DNA of 41,538 nucleotides from Pseudomonadota bacterium (lineage in GTDB: Bacteria; Pseudomonadota; Gammaproteobacteria; Acidiferrobacterales; Acidiferrobacteraceae). The stretch is taken from assembly GCA_021777335.1 (NCBI GenBank), contig JAJYDT010000015.1:1-41538 (forward strand). Reading direction: 5' to 3'. The stretch's first letter is position 1. Every line of letters starts with the position of its first letter. The position numbers and the translations under genes were made by a program. Positions 1 to 9,956 of the stretch are shown piece by piece. The notes under the pieces are model-generated. The model was not told the origin of the DNA and ran no database searches. It saw only the letters and a list, made by a program, of their open reading frames with translations.

Positions 1-2913
1 GGAGTCCATGGCCAGCAGCAGCCGTTCAAGCTCGAAACAGGCGTCGGCCATAGGGATGAGGCCGACTGCGCGGGCACTCCCCTGGAGGGTATGCACCGCA
101 CGCAGCAATGAGGCCGACACATAATCACCGGCCTGGCCAGCGACCTCGTGCAGCACATTGATGTGGCTGCCGGTTTCGCTTGAGAAGATCTGCCGGAGCG
201 TCGGATCCATGCCCGGCAACTTCTGGGGCACTGGCAGCACGACCGGGGTCTCGTCCGTGCGCGCTGTCGGTGGCGGAACATCCTCGAGATTGGTCTCCGG
301 CTGGAGTGGCGGCAAAGCCGCAGACGCCGAAGATTTTGCGGGTGGAGTGGCACGTGTCGCGCCGGCAGCAAGCCCCTGCACCCGGCTTCTCAGATCATCC
401 ACATTGACAGGATGCCCCCCGCCCGACTCAAGTGCGTCGATCAGCAGCGGCAATGCGTCGCGAACCTCCCGCAAAAGGGCGAACATTTCGGGCGAGGGGG
501 CTAGACGCCCTTCCCGTACATGATTGAGCTGGCTCTCCATATCCCACGAGAGCTCGGCGATGTCGGCCGCGCCCACCATCCGTCCGCTGCCTTTCAGTGT
601 GTGGAATGCGCGGCGCAGGCTCACAAGTGCCTCGCGATCCTCCACATTCCGCTCCCACGCATCAAGACTGTGTTCAAGTGTGCGAGAGATGTCGCGTGCA
701 TCCTCGACGAAGATCCCGATGATCTCCTGGTCTATTTCCCAGTCGCCGACCGGCGCGGGTGCGCCCTTAACCGCCTCTTCATCGGATTCCACAACAACCT
801 CGACCGGACGTTCCTCCGCTGCTTCCGGAACCGGAATATGTTCCGCCTCACCTGAGGTTGCAGGGACAGGGATCTCCGGGGGCAGCGGGACCGCGGGGTC
901 GGGCGCAGCGCGCGCATCCGGATGCCGCAGAAGTCGTGCCAGCGCCTCGATCGACTGGGTGAGCGTTTGCCGCACGTCCGCGTTGACCGGGTGTACGTCC
1001 GCCTCGATGAACACAAGCAGCTGATCTACCTCGTCTGCAAGTTCGCCGGCCTTGGGATCCCCGGCCTCTCCTGTTTTTCCGAGCAGTGCCTGAAGCTGCC
1101 GGCGCATCTCCGTGGCTTCGGCTTGCCCTAGAGGCTCGCGCGTGAGAAAACGTCTGAGCTGCGTCAGTGGCGGAACGTCGGCTGCTCCCGTGCCGAGGAC
1201 GGCATCCAGATCCGCAAGCGCCCGGTCCACAAGCGCGCCAATACTGCTGCTGCCGCGCCCAAGCCCGTCCAGATACGCGCCGATCGTGCCAATACCCACG
1301 GCCAGCGCCTCAAATACGCGCGGGCCGGTCGGCACCGATTCCTCGCTCAGATCCTGAATGTACTGATTGATGACGGCAACCAGCTCCGCCGCCCGGTCCT
1401 GGCCCAGGATCTGCAGCGCACCCTGGATCTGGGCCAGATGCCCCGGGATCGACTGGAGCAGTGCCATGTCGTCAGGCTTCGCGGCAAATGTCTCGAATGA
1501 CTCTTCGATCTTCGCAAGGTTGCTGCGGATCTCATTGCCCACGGCCCCGAGTAGCTGGTGAAACTCGCCTTCCGAAAGTTCTCCGTCGCTGACCTCGAAC
1601 CCCTCGGTGCCGGGTACCTCGGTCTCGCCGCGCATCGACCGCAGAGAGTTGATGTGCTCTTCCAGCAGCTGTCTGCCGACCCCGCCCGACTGCAGGTCAC
1701 GTGCACTGTTTTCGAGCTGGAGCAACGATGCCGCGATACGCATCGACAGGGCATCAGAAAGCACAAGACGCTGCTCGTCGACGGCGGCAAGCGTGATCGC
1801 GATCTCTTCGGCAAGCGCCCTCAGGGGCACAAGGCCCAGCATGTCCAGCGTGCGGGCCGTCTTTGCCACAAGATCATGGAGGGGGCGCAGTGACTTCGCA
1901 TCCTTGTGCTCGGGGTCAAGGTAGGTCGAAAACAGATCCTCGGCCGTCTCCAGTTCCTTGGTAAGTGCCAGTGAAAGGGACTGGATGATGTCGGGCGGGG
2001 GCAGCCTCTCTATGGGAGAATCGTCGTCGGCGGCGGCCCCGAAAATGGATGCGAGACGAAATGCGTCCCTGATCTCGCGCACGCGAGGTTCGTTGTCTCC
2101 CGCAGCCCCGAGCTCGAACAACATGGCCTTGATAAGTGATGTGCCGGCGCTCTCTGCAGACGGTCCCGGCCCCTCGATGAACTTCTTGATCTGCTGCTCG
2201 ATCCTGCCGGCAAGTTTTTTGCGCTCCGTCACCGGATCTATCTGGCCACACAACGCTTCCAGGAAACCTGCGGCAATCCAGAAGAACTGGCGGGCGAAAC
2301 CCCTTGGAGCCGCATCCCGGAGCCCACCAACGATGATGGCGAGATGCCTGCCCCGATCGGGCGCAGGATCGCGCAGCCAGGGAACCAGAGCGGACTGGAA
2401 CGCGGCCCGCTGCGTCTGCAGCAGTTGCTGGAACTCCGGTGGAGACAGACCCTCGCCGGTATCGGGCGGCACAACATCCAGGTCCGGCGCAAACAGTTCC
2501 ATCTCGGAACGCCGGTCGCTGCCCTGCGCCTTCCTCAGGTCATTGATGAGCGGTGCGAGCCGGAGCGGGACGTCCGACTGGCCGAATTGCAGCCGCGCGA
2601 GATAGTCCGGCAGCGAGAGGATCGACCGCGTCAGCAGGTCAAACGTATCACCGTCGGTCTGTACCTTCTTGCCGAATACCGCCTCGGCCAGAAGCTCGAT
2701 TTCACGGGCAAGGAGCGCCGGGGCATCGAGCTCCACCATCTGAAGCGTTCCCACCACCTGATGCAGGTAGGTGATGCAGAACCGCAGACGGGTGTCATCC
2801 GCGGGATTCTCGATGAACGATTCGAGCGCTCCGCGGGCCCGTTTGAGGGTCTCGTCGATCTCGGCCTTGACCCAACTTAGGGTACTGGGGTCGATGCTGC
2901 CTGTTGCTGCCAT
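1..2913 (-). CDS. chpA: ChpA/PilL-type hybrid chemosensory histidine kinase, N-terminal part (cut by window edge)
   Basis: An open frame of 971 codons runs from ATG at 2913 to the left edge without a stop. It is the N-terminal, histidine-phosphotransfer (Hpt) part of the CheA-like kinase of the type IV pilus Chp system; the kinase, CheW and receiver domains would lie beyond the window. Visible Hpt-like cores are YLHQVVGTLQ near residue 50, FHTLKGSGRMVG near residue 770 and VHTLQGSARAVG near residue 940; in the last two the His precedes TLxGSxR as in phosphoaccepting Hpt domains. A Pro/Ala/Glu-rich linker sits near residues 670-730. It is the last visible gene of the pilG-pilH-pilI-pilJ-chpA operon, only 29 nt after pilJ. 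The identification rests on the Hpt array plus this context. No pilK (CheR-like methyltransferase) gene lies between pilJ and chpA, unlike Pseudomonas aeruginosa. Confidence 0.9.
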   Translation of the reverse strand, partial: MAATGSIDPSTLSWVKAEIDETLKRARGALESFIENPADDTRLRFCITYLHQVVGTLQMVELDAPALLAREIELLAEAVFGKKVQTDGDTFDLLTRSILSLPDYLARLQFGQSDVPLRLAPLINDLRKAQGSDRRSEMELFAPDLDVVPPDTGEGLSPPEFQQLLQTQRAAFQSALVPWLRDPAPDRGRHLAIIVGGLRDAAPRGFARQFFWIAAGFLEALCGQIDPVTERKKLAGRIEQQIKKFIEGPGPSAESAGTSLIKAMLFELGAAGDNEPRVREIRDAFRLASIFGAAADDDSPIERLPPPDIIQSLSLALTKELETAEDLFSTYLDPEHKDAKSLRPLHDLVAKTARTLDMLGLVPLRALAEEIAITLAAVDEQRLVLSDALSMRIAASLLQLENSARDLQSGGVGRQLLEEHINSLRSMRGETEVPGTEGFEVSDGELSEGEFHQLLGAVGNEIRSNLAKIEESFETFAAKPDDMALLQSIPGHLAQIQGALQILGQDRAAELVAVINQYIQDLSEESVPTGPRVFEALAVGIGTIGAYLDGLGRGSSSIGALVDRALADLDAVLGTGAADVPPLTQLRRFLTREPLGQAEATEMRRQLQALLGKTGEAGDPKAGELADEVDQLLVFIEADVHPVNADVRQTLTQSIEALARLLRHPDARAAPDPAVPLPPEIPVPATSGEAEHIPVPEAAEERPVEVVVESDEEAVKGAPAPVGDWEIDQEIIGIFVEDARDISRTLEHSLDAWERNVEDREALVSLRRAFHTLKGSGRMVGAADIAELSWDMESQLNHVREGRLAPSPEMFALLREVRDALPLLIDALESGGGHPVNVDDLRSRVQGLAAGATRATPPAKSSASAALPPLQPETNLEDVPPPTARTDETPVVLPVPQKLPGMDPTLRQIFSSETGSHINVLHEVAGQAGDYVSASLLRAVHTLQGSARAVGLIPMADACFELERLLLAMDS

Positions 2914-2942
2914 TGGTCGCCCGCGCGCTTACGCGCTTCAGG

Positions 2943-5057
2943 TTAAGCCTGGATCGGAAGCTTGAAACCGGCGACGGATGCCTGAAGCTCGCGTGCGAGC
3001 TCCGACAGTTTCATGATCGATTCTGTCGTCTGGCGCGTGCCCGCCGAGGTCAAGTTCGTAGTCTCCTGAATCTGTCCCATGCTGCCCGATACCTGTGTGG
3101 CCGTCTCCGACTGCTGGAGCGCCGAGTGCGCGATGTTCACGATCAGATCGGACAGCTGCTGCGACACGGATTCAATCTCTGTCAGCGCCTGTCCAGCCGC
3201 ATCTGCGAGCCGCGTGCCCGTGACCACGCCATGGGTCGCTTTTTCCATCGATGCGATCGCCTCGTTCGTATCCGCCTGAATGGTCTTAACGAGGTCGGAT
3301 ATCTGCTTCGTTGCCTCACCCGAGCGCTCGGCGAGCCGCTGCACTTCGTCTGCAACCACCGCGAAACCGCGGCCAGCGTCTCCTGCCATCGCGGCCTGAA
3401 TCGCCGCGTTGAGGGACAGGATGTTGGTCTGCTCGGCGATATCGTTGATCAGCTCCACGATTTCGCCGATCTGCTGTGAACTCTCTCCAAGCCGCTTGAT
3501 GCGCTTTGCCGTCTCCTGAATCTGCTCGCGCATCTCGTCCATGCCCTTGATCGTGTTCTGCACCGCCTCGGCGCCCCGCTTTGCGGTCAACACCGAACCC
3601 TGCGCCACCTCGGCGGAGCGGCCCGCCGACAGCGACATCTCCTCCATGGACGTGGCCATCGTCTTCACACGATCGGTGGTCTCCGTGATCTGGTTCACCT
3701 GCCGGTTGGCCGCATTGGCAAGTTCGCTGGCCGTATGCCGGCTCTTCTCGGAGGCCACCGTCACCTGCTGGGCGGCCGCGTTGATGCGCGTCACGAGGTT
3801 GCGCATCTCCTTCACGGCGAAATTGATCGAGTCCGCAATCGCGCCTGTGATCTGTTCGGTGACCTGCGGCTGGATCGTCAGGTCGCCATCCGCGAGATCG
3901 CCCATTTCGTCCAGCAGCTTCAGAATCGCGTCCTGCGTCTGCCGATTCTTCTCCGCGCCTTCCTTCGCGCGGGCACGTTCATCGCCGAACATCTGGAAAC
4001 CGTAGAGCGATGCCAGCGCAAGCGCCACCGCCGCCATGATGTAACCGAGGATGCGGCTGACCTTCTGCGACTGGGCGAACGCGGTGTATGCCCCGATCAG
4101 CTTCTTCGATTTTCGAAGCAGCGGATCGCTCTCACGGAACGCCGCCTGGCTTGCGTGCTGTGACACATACAACTCCGGGGCGCTGCTCAGGATGCCGGTG
4201 ATGTGTGGCGAAACCTCGCTGAATATCGTGATGGCATCCTGGATCTTCGGGCGTATGGCCGCAGGTGCCTGTGCCAGAATCTGTGTCTGGCTCTGAGTCA
4301 TCGCCTTCGTGTCCCTGGAGAATTCCGCCGCTGCGTCGGGCGCGGAATGACCACCCACCGCAAACAGGTTCACGTCCTTGTTGATCCGTTCGGCGAGGAC
4401 CGCCTGACGCGCCATGAGATACAGAATGTTCGGACTCGCGTGCGCCGCGATGGCCTTCCGCATGATGCCACTCCATTCCGTCGCGAGCATGGGCATGCCC
4501 TGGTTGATCGCAACGACATGGTCACGCATCGTCAGCACGGGCTCCGCTTCCTTGAGGATGAGGTCCACGTTCGTGCGCATCTGCGTCCATGACTGGGTCA
4601 CCTTGGCAAGCGCGGGACGCACCGGGGCGGGTGTCGCCGGCAGCGAAAGCGCCGCACTGCCATCACTGAGCGTCTGGATGACGTTCTGGAAGTCATTCCG
4701 CGAATGGCGCAGGGAGTAGAACGCCGCCGTACGGCCAAGAGTCGCTTCGCGCGCGTCCTTCGCGATGCGCTGCGACAACATGAGCAGCTGGCTTGACTGG
4801 GCGATGTACTGCGAGTCGTGGGCGGCCTCCTGGACCGTCCGGCCGAAAAGTACGGCCACCGCAAGCAGCGACAGCACCGAGCCCACGAGCAGAAACGGCA
4901 GCCTGAACTTTCCTCGCGGCGCCTTGGGCTCACTGGGCCCCTGACCCTCGACCTCCACGTACTGCTCACCCTCGACCGAGTCGTCGGGGGCCGGTCGTAT
5001 GATCTCCTCGGTCGGCCGGTCCAGGAATTCGTCGTTGTTTTTTAGCTTCGCCACCAT
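2943..5057 (-). CDS. pilJ: PilJ, methyl-accepting chemotaxis-type sensor of the type IV pilus
   Basis: A 704-residue inner-membrane chemoreceptor that feeds the ChpA kinase in surface sensing and twitching control. One membrane segment lies near residues 50-70 ([19 protein letters not shown]) and a second near 335-360 ([17 protein letters not shown]), enclosing a periplasmic PilJ-type sensor of about 270 residues. A HAMP-like region follows, then a cytoplasmic signalling domain with the conserved hairpin tip ([20 protein letters not shown], then [18 protein letters not shown]). ATG at 5057 is preferred because AAGAGG sits 5 nt upstream; a GTG at 5063 would add two residues. It lies between pilI and chpA. 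The C-terminus ends in LPIQA and has no obvious CheR-docking pentapeptide, consistent with the missing methyltransferase gene. Confidence 0.93.
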   Translation of the reverse strand: MVAKLKNNDEFLDRPTEEIIRPAPDDSVEGEQYVEVEGQGPSEPKAPRGKFRLPFLLVGSVLSLLAVAVLFGRTVQEAAHDSQYIAQSSQLLMLSQRIAKDAREATLGRTAAFYSLRHSRNDFQNVIQTLSDGSAALSLPATPAPVRPALAKVTQSWTQMRTNVDLILKEAEPVLTMRDHVVAINQGMPMLATEWSGIMRKAIAAHASPNILYLMARQAVLAERINKDVNLFAVGGHSAPDAAAEFSRDTKAMTQSQTQILAQAPAAIRPKIQDAITIFSEVSPHITGILSSAPELYVSQHASQAAFRESDPLLRKSKKLIGAYTAFAQSQKVSRILGYIMAAVALALASLYGFQMFGDERARAKEGAEKNRQTQDAILKLLDEMGDLADGDLTIQPQVTEQITGAIADSINFAVKEMRNLVTRINAAAQQVTVASEKSRHTASELANAANRQVNQITETTDRVKTMATSMEEMSLSAGRSAEVAQGSVLTAKRGAEAVQNTIKGMDEMREQIQETAKRIKRLGESSQQIGEIVELINDIAEQTNILSLNAAIQAAMAGDAGRGFAVVADEVQRLAERSGEATKQISDLVKTIQADTNEAIASMEKATHGVVTGTRLADAAGQALTEIESVSQQLSDLIVNIAHSALQQSETATQVSGSMGQIQETTNLTSAGTRQTTESIMKLSELARELQASVAGFKLPIQA

Positions 5058-5106
5058 ACGCACCTCTTCGCATTCATCTTTAATCTGATCCCCGAAAACC
5101 GTGCAG

Positions 5107-5673
5107 TTATGCCGCCACGTGCTTGAAAGTCACGCTTTCGGCCAGCGACCGCATATCGAACACGCCCCATAGCACGGCGTCCCGCAGAAACGCCCCTCGT
5201 ACGTGCATGAATACCGCGTTATCCACGCCCGAAAGATCGCGCCGGTCCCGCTCTTCATCAAAATGGCGCAGACCATAGACTTCATGCACGAGCACAGCAC
5301 ACGTCAGTTCCGCAACATTCATGATCAGCAGGCGTGCCTTGTCCCCCGGGGCGACAGGCGGCTTGCTGAAATACTCCGCCAGGTCAATGATCGTCAGCAG
5401 AGTGCCGCGAATACTCGCCACCCCGCGCACCCAGCGTTTTGCTCCCGGCACCAGCGTCATCTCCGGGTAGTTCAATACCTCGGTCACATGGCTCAACGGC
5501 GTTACCAGCGGCATCGTGTCCAGCCGGAACGCGAGACCGGACCACGACGGCGCCGGCCGGGCCTGTTCCGGCAGGCCGGGCGCCGCCTGGCGCGCCGCGC
5601 GCTGCATCTCGGCGAGCAGGACGAGCGGGTTCTGTCCCGCTAGCGCCGCTTGCCCCATGCCAGGACTGTCCAT
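5107..5673 (-). CDS. pilI: PilI, CheW-like coupling protein
   Basis: A 188-residue CheW-domain protein expected to couple PilJ to ChpA at the cell pole. An N-terminal Ala/Pro-rich arm of ~45 residues precedes the CheW fold, recognisable from [17 protein letters not shown] followed by [10 protein letters not shown] and [18 protein letters not shown]. The ATG at 5673 follows the pilH TAG with no gap (TAG-ATG), so translation is probably coupled. An internal ATG at 5658 is an alternative start. Position between pilH and pilJ matches the Chp operon of Pseudomonas and supports PilI over a generic CheW. Confidence 0.9.
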   Translation of the reverse strand: MDSPGMGQAALAGQNPLVLLAEMQRAARQAAPGLPEQARPAPSWSGLAFRLDTMPLVTPLSHVTEVLNYPEMTLVPGAKRWVRGVASIRGTLLTIIDLAEYFSKPPVAPGDKARLLIMNVAELTCAVLVHEVYGLRHFDEERDRRDLSGVDNAVFMHVRGAFLRDAVLWGVFDMRSLAESVTFKHVAA

Positions 5674-6036
5674 CTACAGGGCCCGGATCTTTTCGAGCAG
5701 TACATTTTCGACAATCGGCTTCACGATGTAGTCCTTCGCGCCCTGCCTCAGCCCCCAGGCCTTGTCGGTTTCCTGTCCCTTGGTCGTGCAGATGATGACC
5801 GGGATCGATGAGGTGCTGGGATTCCGTGTAATGGCGCGCGTCGCCTCGAAACCACTCATTCCGGGCATGACCACGTCCATCAGCACCAGGTCCGGCTTTT
5901 CTGTTTTCAGCTTCTCCAGGGCCTCTTCGCCACTGTTCGCGGTGGACACGCCAAACCCATTTTTAGAAAGCATCTCCCGCAGGAGATGAACCTCGGTCAG
6001 CGAATCGTCTACGACAAGAATGTTCTTGACTGGCAT
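5674..6036 (-). CDS. pilH: PilH, single-domain response regulator
   Basis: A 120-residue stand-alone receiver domain. The acidic pocket is VVDDS (D10, D11), the phosphoacceptor is D54 in LVLMDVVMPGMSG, the conserved Thr is in ICTTKGQETDKAW and the conserved Lys is in DYIVKP. In Pseudomonas, PilH acts with PilG downstream of ChpA and is linked to pilus retraction; that role is assigned here by homology and by position as second gene of the operon. It follows pilG after 55 nt and abuts pilI. Confidence 0.92.
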   Translation of the reverse strand: MPVKNILVVDDSLTEVHLLREMLSKNGFGVSTANSGEEALEKLKTEKPDLVLMDVVMPGMSGFEATRAITRNPSTSSIPVIICTTKGQETDKAWGLRQGAKDYIVKPIVENVLLEKIRAL

Positions 6037-6091
6037 ATCGGTCTTACGCTCCTAAAATGGTTCCCATCCCCGAAACCCCACATTGTCCGGA

Positions 6092-6463
6092 TCAGTGCAC
6101 ATACTTGCTGATCACCTCGATCAGCTCCTCCTGCGTAAAGGGCTTGTTGACGTATTCCTGAGAGCCCGCGATACGTCCGCGCGCGCGATCGAAAAGACCG
6201 TCCTTGCTCGAAAGCATGATGACGGGAATATGCTTGAACTGTTTGTTGTTCTTGATCAAAAGGCACGTCTGGTAACCATCCAGGCGGGGCATCATGATAT
6301 CCACGAAGATGATGTCTGGCCGGTGGTCAGTGATCATCGACATCGCCTCGAACCCGTCTGCCGCGGTCAATACCTCGTAGCCGGCCTTCTTCAGCAGCGC
6401 CTCGGCGGTTCGCCGGATGGTATTGCTGTCGTCAATGATCATAACTTTGATGTCTGAGGCCAT
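6092..6463 (-). CDS. pilG: PilG, single-domain response regulator
   Basis: A 123-residue receiver-only protein, first gene of the pilus chemosensory operon. It has the acidic pocket MIIDDSNTIRRT, phosphoacceptor D55 in IIFVDIMMPRLDG, the switch Ser pair in VIMLSSKDG and the conserved Lys in EYVNKPFTQEEL. PilG of Pseudomonas promotes pilus extension and influences cAMP synthesis; that is family knowledge, not visible here. A GGAG Shine-Dalgarno lies about 5 nt before the ATG. The 242-nt gap to the divergent gshA (6464-6705) must hold both promoters; no consensus -35/-10 pair stood out. Confidence 0.92.
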   Translation of the reverse strand: MASDIKVMIIDDSNTIRRTAEALLKKAGYEVLTAADGFEAMSMITDHRPDIIFVDIMMPRLDGYQTCLLIKNNKQFKHIPVIMLSSKDGLFDRARGRIAGSQEYVNKPFTQEELIEVISKYVH

Positions 6464-6705
6464 CCCCGCTCCTTCAAAAAGTGCCGAAACCCGCGCGCCT
6501 CGGGACCCTAAAAGTGATTTCTTTGTTTTGCGGCGTATGACAATGATTTAGTAGCACAAACATTTGGCAAAATCCATGCGGACTCTGCCATTTCCGATCC
6601 CACCCTCGGGTGCGCCTGTTTATAACAGGCGTGATCACGAGCCGTCTCCTGTCGAGTATAGGCGGTTTTCGGAGGCATTCTATTGTTTGCCCGTGATCGG
6701 GTACC

Positions 6706-8061
6706 ATGGGCACCATGCAGAAAGACCCGTCGGGACCCTCGGTAACCTCCGTTCCACACCTCACTACTGCCCTGAGCGGACCGTTGCAGGAGATAGAAAC
6801 CCGGCTTCTCGAGCGGCAGGATGACATCGAGCAGTGGCTGCATGCCGAGTGGCTGCGGACCCCGGCACCATTCTACACATCGGTCGATCTGCGCAATGCA
6901 GGCTTCAAGCTCGCTCCGGTCGATACCAATCTGTTCCCGGGCGGTTTCAACAACCTTAATCCCGCGTTTCAGCCACTCTGTGTGCAGGCGGTGCAGATGG
7001 CAGTCGAGCGTTTCTGCCCGCTTGCCCGGGGGGTTCTGATCATCCCCGAAAACCATACCCGCAACCCGTTCTATCTCGAAAATCTGGGCGCGCTCGCACA
7101 GATCCTGAAACGGGCGGGACTCAACGTACGCATCGGATCACTGTTGCCGGAACTTACCACACCGACCAGCATCTCGCTCGCGAGCGGGCGCTCGCTGCTG
7201 CTCGAACCGGTCCAACGCGAAGGCAACCGCGTCAAAGTCGGCGATTTCTATCCGTGTCTCGTGCTCCTTAATAATGACCTGTCCGTAGGGCCGCCGCCGC
7301 TGCTCGTCGACCTCGCCCAGGCGGTGGTCCCCCCGCTCAAGCTCGGCTGGTGGAAGCGGCTCAAGTCCGGCCATTTCACAGAGTACGGACGTATCGCTAC
7401 CGAGTTCGCGGATCGCGTGGATCTCGACCCCTGGTTCATCGACCCGATCTTCCGGCGTTGCGGGAAGATCGATTTTCACAAACGCACGGGAGAGGACTGT
7501 CTGGCGCAGAACGTGACCGAGGTGCTTGAAGCCATCAGGATCAAGTACCGGGCCTACGGGATCGATCAGGAACCATTCGTGATCGTCAAGGCCGATGCCG
7601 GCACCTATGGTATGGGAATCATGACAGTGCGTGACCCCAAGGACGTCTCTGGGCTGAACCGCAAACAGCGCAACAAGATGGCGGTCGTCAAGGAGGGCCA
7701 TCAGGTGCAGGATGTCCTAGTGCAGGAAGGGGTATATACCTTCGAGACCTGGGGCACCCCGCCGGCGGTTGCCGAACCGGTCGTTTACCTGTTTGATCGC
7801 TTCGTCGTCGGGGGCTTCTACCGGGTCCACTCGACACGTGGCTCCGACGAGAACCTGAACGCCCCAGGCATGCACTTTGAATCGCTTGCGTTCGCGGACA
7901 CCTGCGGGCTGCCGGACGCAAATCGTGGCCCGGACGCGGAGCCGAACCGGTTCTATGCCTACGGCGTCATTGCCCGGCTCGCAGCGCTTGCAGCCGCCCG
8001 CGAGCTCAGTGTGTCAACAGCCGCAAATGCGGTATCGCCAGCGGCGGAGTCAGGGTCTTGA
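6706..8061 (+). CDS. gshA: Glutamate-cysteine ligase, Acidithiobacillus-type GshA
   Basis: A 451-residue protein of the glutamate-cysteine ligase family first named from Acidithiobacillus ferrooxidans, unrelated in length and motifs to the E. coli GshA. It would make gamma-glutamylcysteine from Glu, Cys and ATP, the first step of glutathione synthesis. Recognisable blocks are FNNLNPAFQPLCVQAV, IPENHTRNPFYLENL and the glycine-rich nucleotide-binding stretch KADAGTYGMGIMTVRDP. ATG at 6706 is used; ATG at 6715 is an alternative and neither has a strong Shine-Dalgarno. Its TGA overlaps the gshB TTG in the sequence TTGA, so the two glutathione genes form one translational unit. In P. aeruginosa the matching position holds only gshB next to pilG; the addition of gshA here is a difference. 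Confidence 0.9.
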   Translation: MGTMQKDPSGPSVTSVPHLTTALSGPLQEIETRLLERQDDIEQWLHAEWLRTPAPFYTSVDLRNAGFKLAPVDTNLFPGGFNNLNPAFQPLCVQAVQMAVERFCPLARGVLIIPENHTRNPFYLENLGALAQILKRAGLNVRIGSLLPELTTPTSISLASGRSLLLEPVQREGNRVKVGDFYPCLVLLNNDLSVGPPPLLVDLAQAVVPPLKLGWWKRLKSGHFTEYGRIATEFADRVDLDPWFIDPIFRRCGKIDFHKRTGEDCLAQNVTEVLEAIRIKYRAYGIDQEPFVIVKADAGTYGMGIMTVRDPKDVSGLNRKQRNKMAVVKEGHQVQDVLVQEGVYTFETWGTPPAVAEPVVYLFDRFVVGGFYRVHSTRGSDENLNAPGMHFESLAFADTCGLPDANRGPDAEPNRFYAYGVIARLAALAAARELSVSTAANAVSPAAESGS

Positions 8062-9026
8062 AGATCGGGGTAGTCATGGATCCGATCGAATCCCTCAACA
8101 TCAAGAAGGACAGCACTTACGCGATGCTGCACGCCGCCCAGCGGCGACACTGGCAGTGTTTTTATCTTGAACAGGCGGACCTCCTGCTCCGCAATGGCGA
8201 ACCGGAAGGCCAGGGGCGTGCCGTGACCCTGTTCCCCGGACGGGACCCCTGGTACGACCTCGGACCACCCGGGCCATTCCCGCTCTCGCGGCTTGACGCC
8301 ATCCTGATGCGCAAGGACCCTCCCGTCGACTCCGAATATCTCTACGCTACCCAGATCCTCGAAGCCGCTGAGGAGCGTGGAACACTGGTGGTCAACCGCC
8401 CGGCCAGTCTGCGCGATTTCAACGAGAAACTCTTTGCAGCCCGGTTCCCGGATCTGGTCCCACCCACGCTCGTCACGCGCCTTGCTCCGCCCCTGCGCAC
8501 GTTCCTCGCGGAACACCGGGACATCGTACTCAAACCGCTTGGCGGCATGGGGGGGCGATCCGTATTCCGGCTGCGTCACGACGACCCGAACGTCGGCGTC
8601 GCCATCGAGACACTGACCGCGTATGGCACCCGGTATGCGATGGCACAGCGGTTCGTCCCCGAAATCGCGCATGGAGACAAACGGATCCTCATGATCGACG
8701 GCGAACCCGTGCCCTACGCGCTTGCCCGTGTTCCGGCCCCAGGCGAGACGCGCGGAAATCTGGCGGCGGGCGGCCGCGGCGAAGGACGCGCGCTCGACGA
8801 CGGTGACCGGATGATCTGCGCGCGCGTCGGTCCCGTGCTCAAGGCGCACGGCATCCTGTTCGCGGGTCTGGACGTGATCGGCGACCGGCTGACGGAAATC
8901 AACATCACCAGCCCGACCTGCATACAGGAGCTGGATCGGATCTATAATCTCGATATTGCGGGTCAGTTGATGGATGTGATCGAGGCGAAGATCCGCGCCC
9001 GCAGAGCGGAGTGGAGCATCTCTTGA
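8058..9026 (+). CDS. gshB: Glutathione synthetase
   Basis: A 322-residue ATP-grasp enzyme joining gamma-glutamylcysteine and Gly. The N-terminus KIGVVMDPIESLNIKKDST is the family signature; the ATP-binding loop is KPLGGMGGRSVFRL, and the C-terminal substrate/metal region is INITSPTCIQEL. The start is TTG at 8058: it overlaps the gshA stop as TTGA and puts the conserved KIGVVMDP at residue 2, while the next start codon (ATG 8076) would cut into it. Length fits the family (~315-320). It lies between gshA and a TonB-like gene, as gshB does next to tonB3 in Pseudomonas. Confidence 0.94.
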   Translation: MKIGVVMDPIESLNIKKDSTYAMLHAAQRRHWQCFYLEQADLLLRNGEPEGQGRAVTLFPGRDPWYDLGPPGPFPLSRLDAILMRKDPPVDSEYLYATQILEAAEERGTLVVNRPASLRDFNEKLFAARFPDLVPPTLVTRLAPPLRTFLAEHRDIVLKPLGGMGGRSVFRLRHDDPNVGVAIETLTAYGTRYAMAQRFVPEIAHGDKRILMIDGEPVPYALARVPAPGETRGNLAAGGRGEGRALDDGDRMICARVGPVLKAHGILFAGLDVIGDRLTEINITSPTCIQELDRIYNLDIAGQLMDVIEAKIRARRAEWSIS

Positions 9027-9901
9027 TTCCCGAAGAGCAGTCATTTTCAAATTCGGATCGTCTTGGCCTGATGCTGTTTCTCGCGGTCATGGCACACCTT
9101 GTGGTGATCCTCGGCATCACGTTTTCCCCGCCGAAGACGCATGCCGGGCTGTCCGGACTCAATGTCACCCTGGTCCAGACTGCGAGCCCGAGACCCGCGC
9201 CCCACGCCACCGAGCTCGCCCAGGCCAACGCCGACGGCGGAGGCAACAGCCGCCGGCAGGGCACCTTGCGCAGCCCGTTCCCGATCGACGCGGTGAGCAT
9301 GCACCGTGCGTACGTTCCCGCCGCCGTCCTGTCCGTGCGTTCTATTCAAAGCACCAGCGACCGAACGCGCCTTCTGACGGGCCCGGACGGCCCTGTGGTG
9401 CCGCTCGCAGCACCCACACCGCAGCCACTGCAGCCGAAGCAAGTGCCTGTATCCGGTCTTACCAATATTGCCGCCCTCAATCATGAACGTGCGGCACTCG
9501 CAACCGAGATCAGCCGCTCCTGGCGACAGTATGAACGGCGACCGCGCGAGAAATTCATCAGCGCCCGCACCCGTGCCTATGCATATGCCCGCTACATGGA
9601 TGCATGGAAAGCGCGCGTGGAACGCATCGGCAACAGCCACTATCCGCGCGCCGTGCGGAATGCGGGGTTATCGGGGCGCCTGCTGATCGATGTCGCCATC
9701 AACGCCAATGGCAGCATCCGGAATGTCCGCATCCTGCGTTCGTCGGGGTCACCGGTGCTCGATGACGCCGCGTTGCGGATCGTGCGCCGCGCCGCGCCGT
9801 TTGCACCGTTCCCGGCAGCGATCCGGCGCCGTGTCGATGTCCTGCACATCATCCGGACGTGGGAATTCCGCCGGGGCAGCATCGTGCGGGCCGGGGGTTG
9901 A
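9023..9901 (+). CDS. TonB-family energy-transducer-like protein
   Basis: A protein of about 292 residues with one N-terminal membrane segment (LGLMLFLAVMAHLVVILGI), a long periplasmic linker and a C-terminal TonB domain (YPRAVRNAGLSGRLLIDVAI, then SSGSPVLDDAALRIVRRAAPF). The linker is only moderately Pro-rich and lacks long Glu-Pro/Lys-Pro repeats. No exbB or exbD lies nearby. The TTG at 9023 is preferred: it overlaps the gshB TGA as TTGA and has GGAG 6 nt upstream; a GTG at 9011 would add four residues. The position after gshB and before yqgE matches Pseudomonas tonB3, which is linked to twitching motility; a similar role here is an inference from synteny with the pilus genes. Confidence 0.85.
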   Translation: MIPEEQSFSNSDRLGLMLFLAVMAHLVVILGITFSPPKTHAGLSGLNVTLVQTASPRPAPHATELAQANADGGGNSRRQGTLRSPFPIDAVSMHRAYVPAAVLSVRSIQSTSDRTRLLTGPDGPVVPLAAPTPQPLQPKQVPVSGLTNIAALNHERAALATEISRSWRQYERRPREKFISARTRAYAYARYMDAWKARVERIGNSHYPRAVRNAGLSGRLLIDVAINANGSIRNVRILRSSGSPVLDDAALRIVRRAAPFAPFPAAIRRRVDVLHIIRTWEFRRGSIVRAGG

Positions 9902-9956
9902 GCGGCGCCCCAAGCGCACCTTGAAAGAGGGTGAATCTTTGCCCGATACTATCGCT

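Noticed and set aside
6464-6705. Small coding frames in the pilG/gshA gap
   Set aside because: Frames on both strands overlap the ends of gshA or pilG and have no protein-like composition; the gap fits a divergent promoter region.
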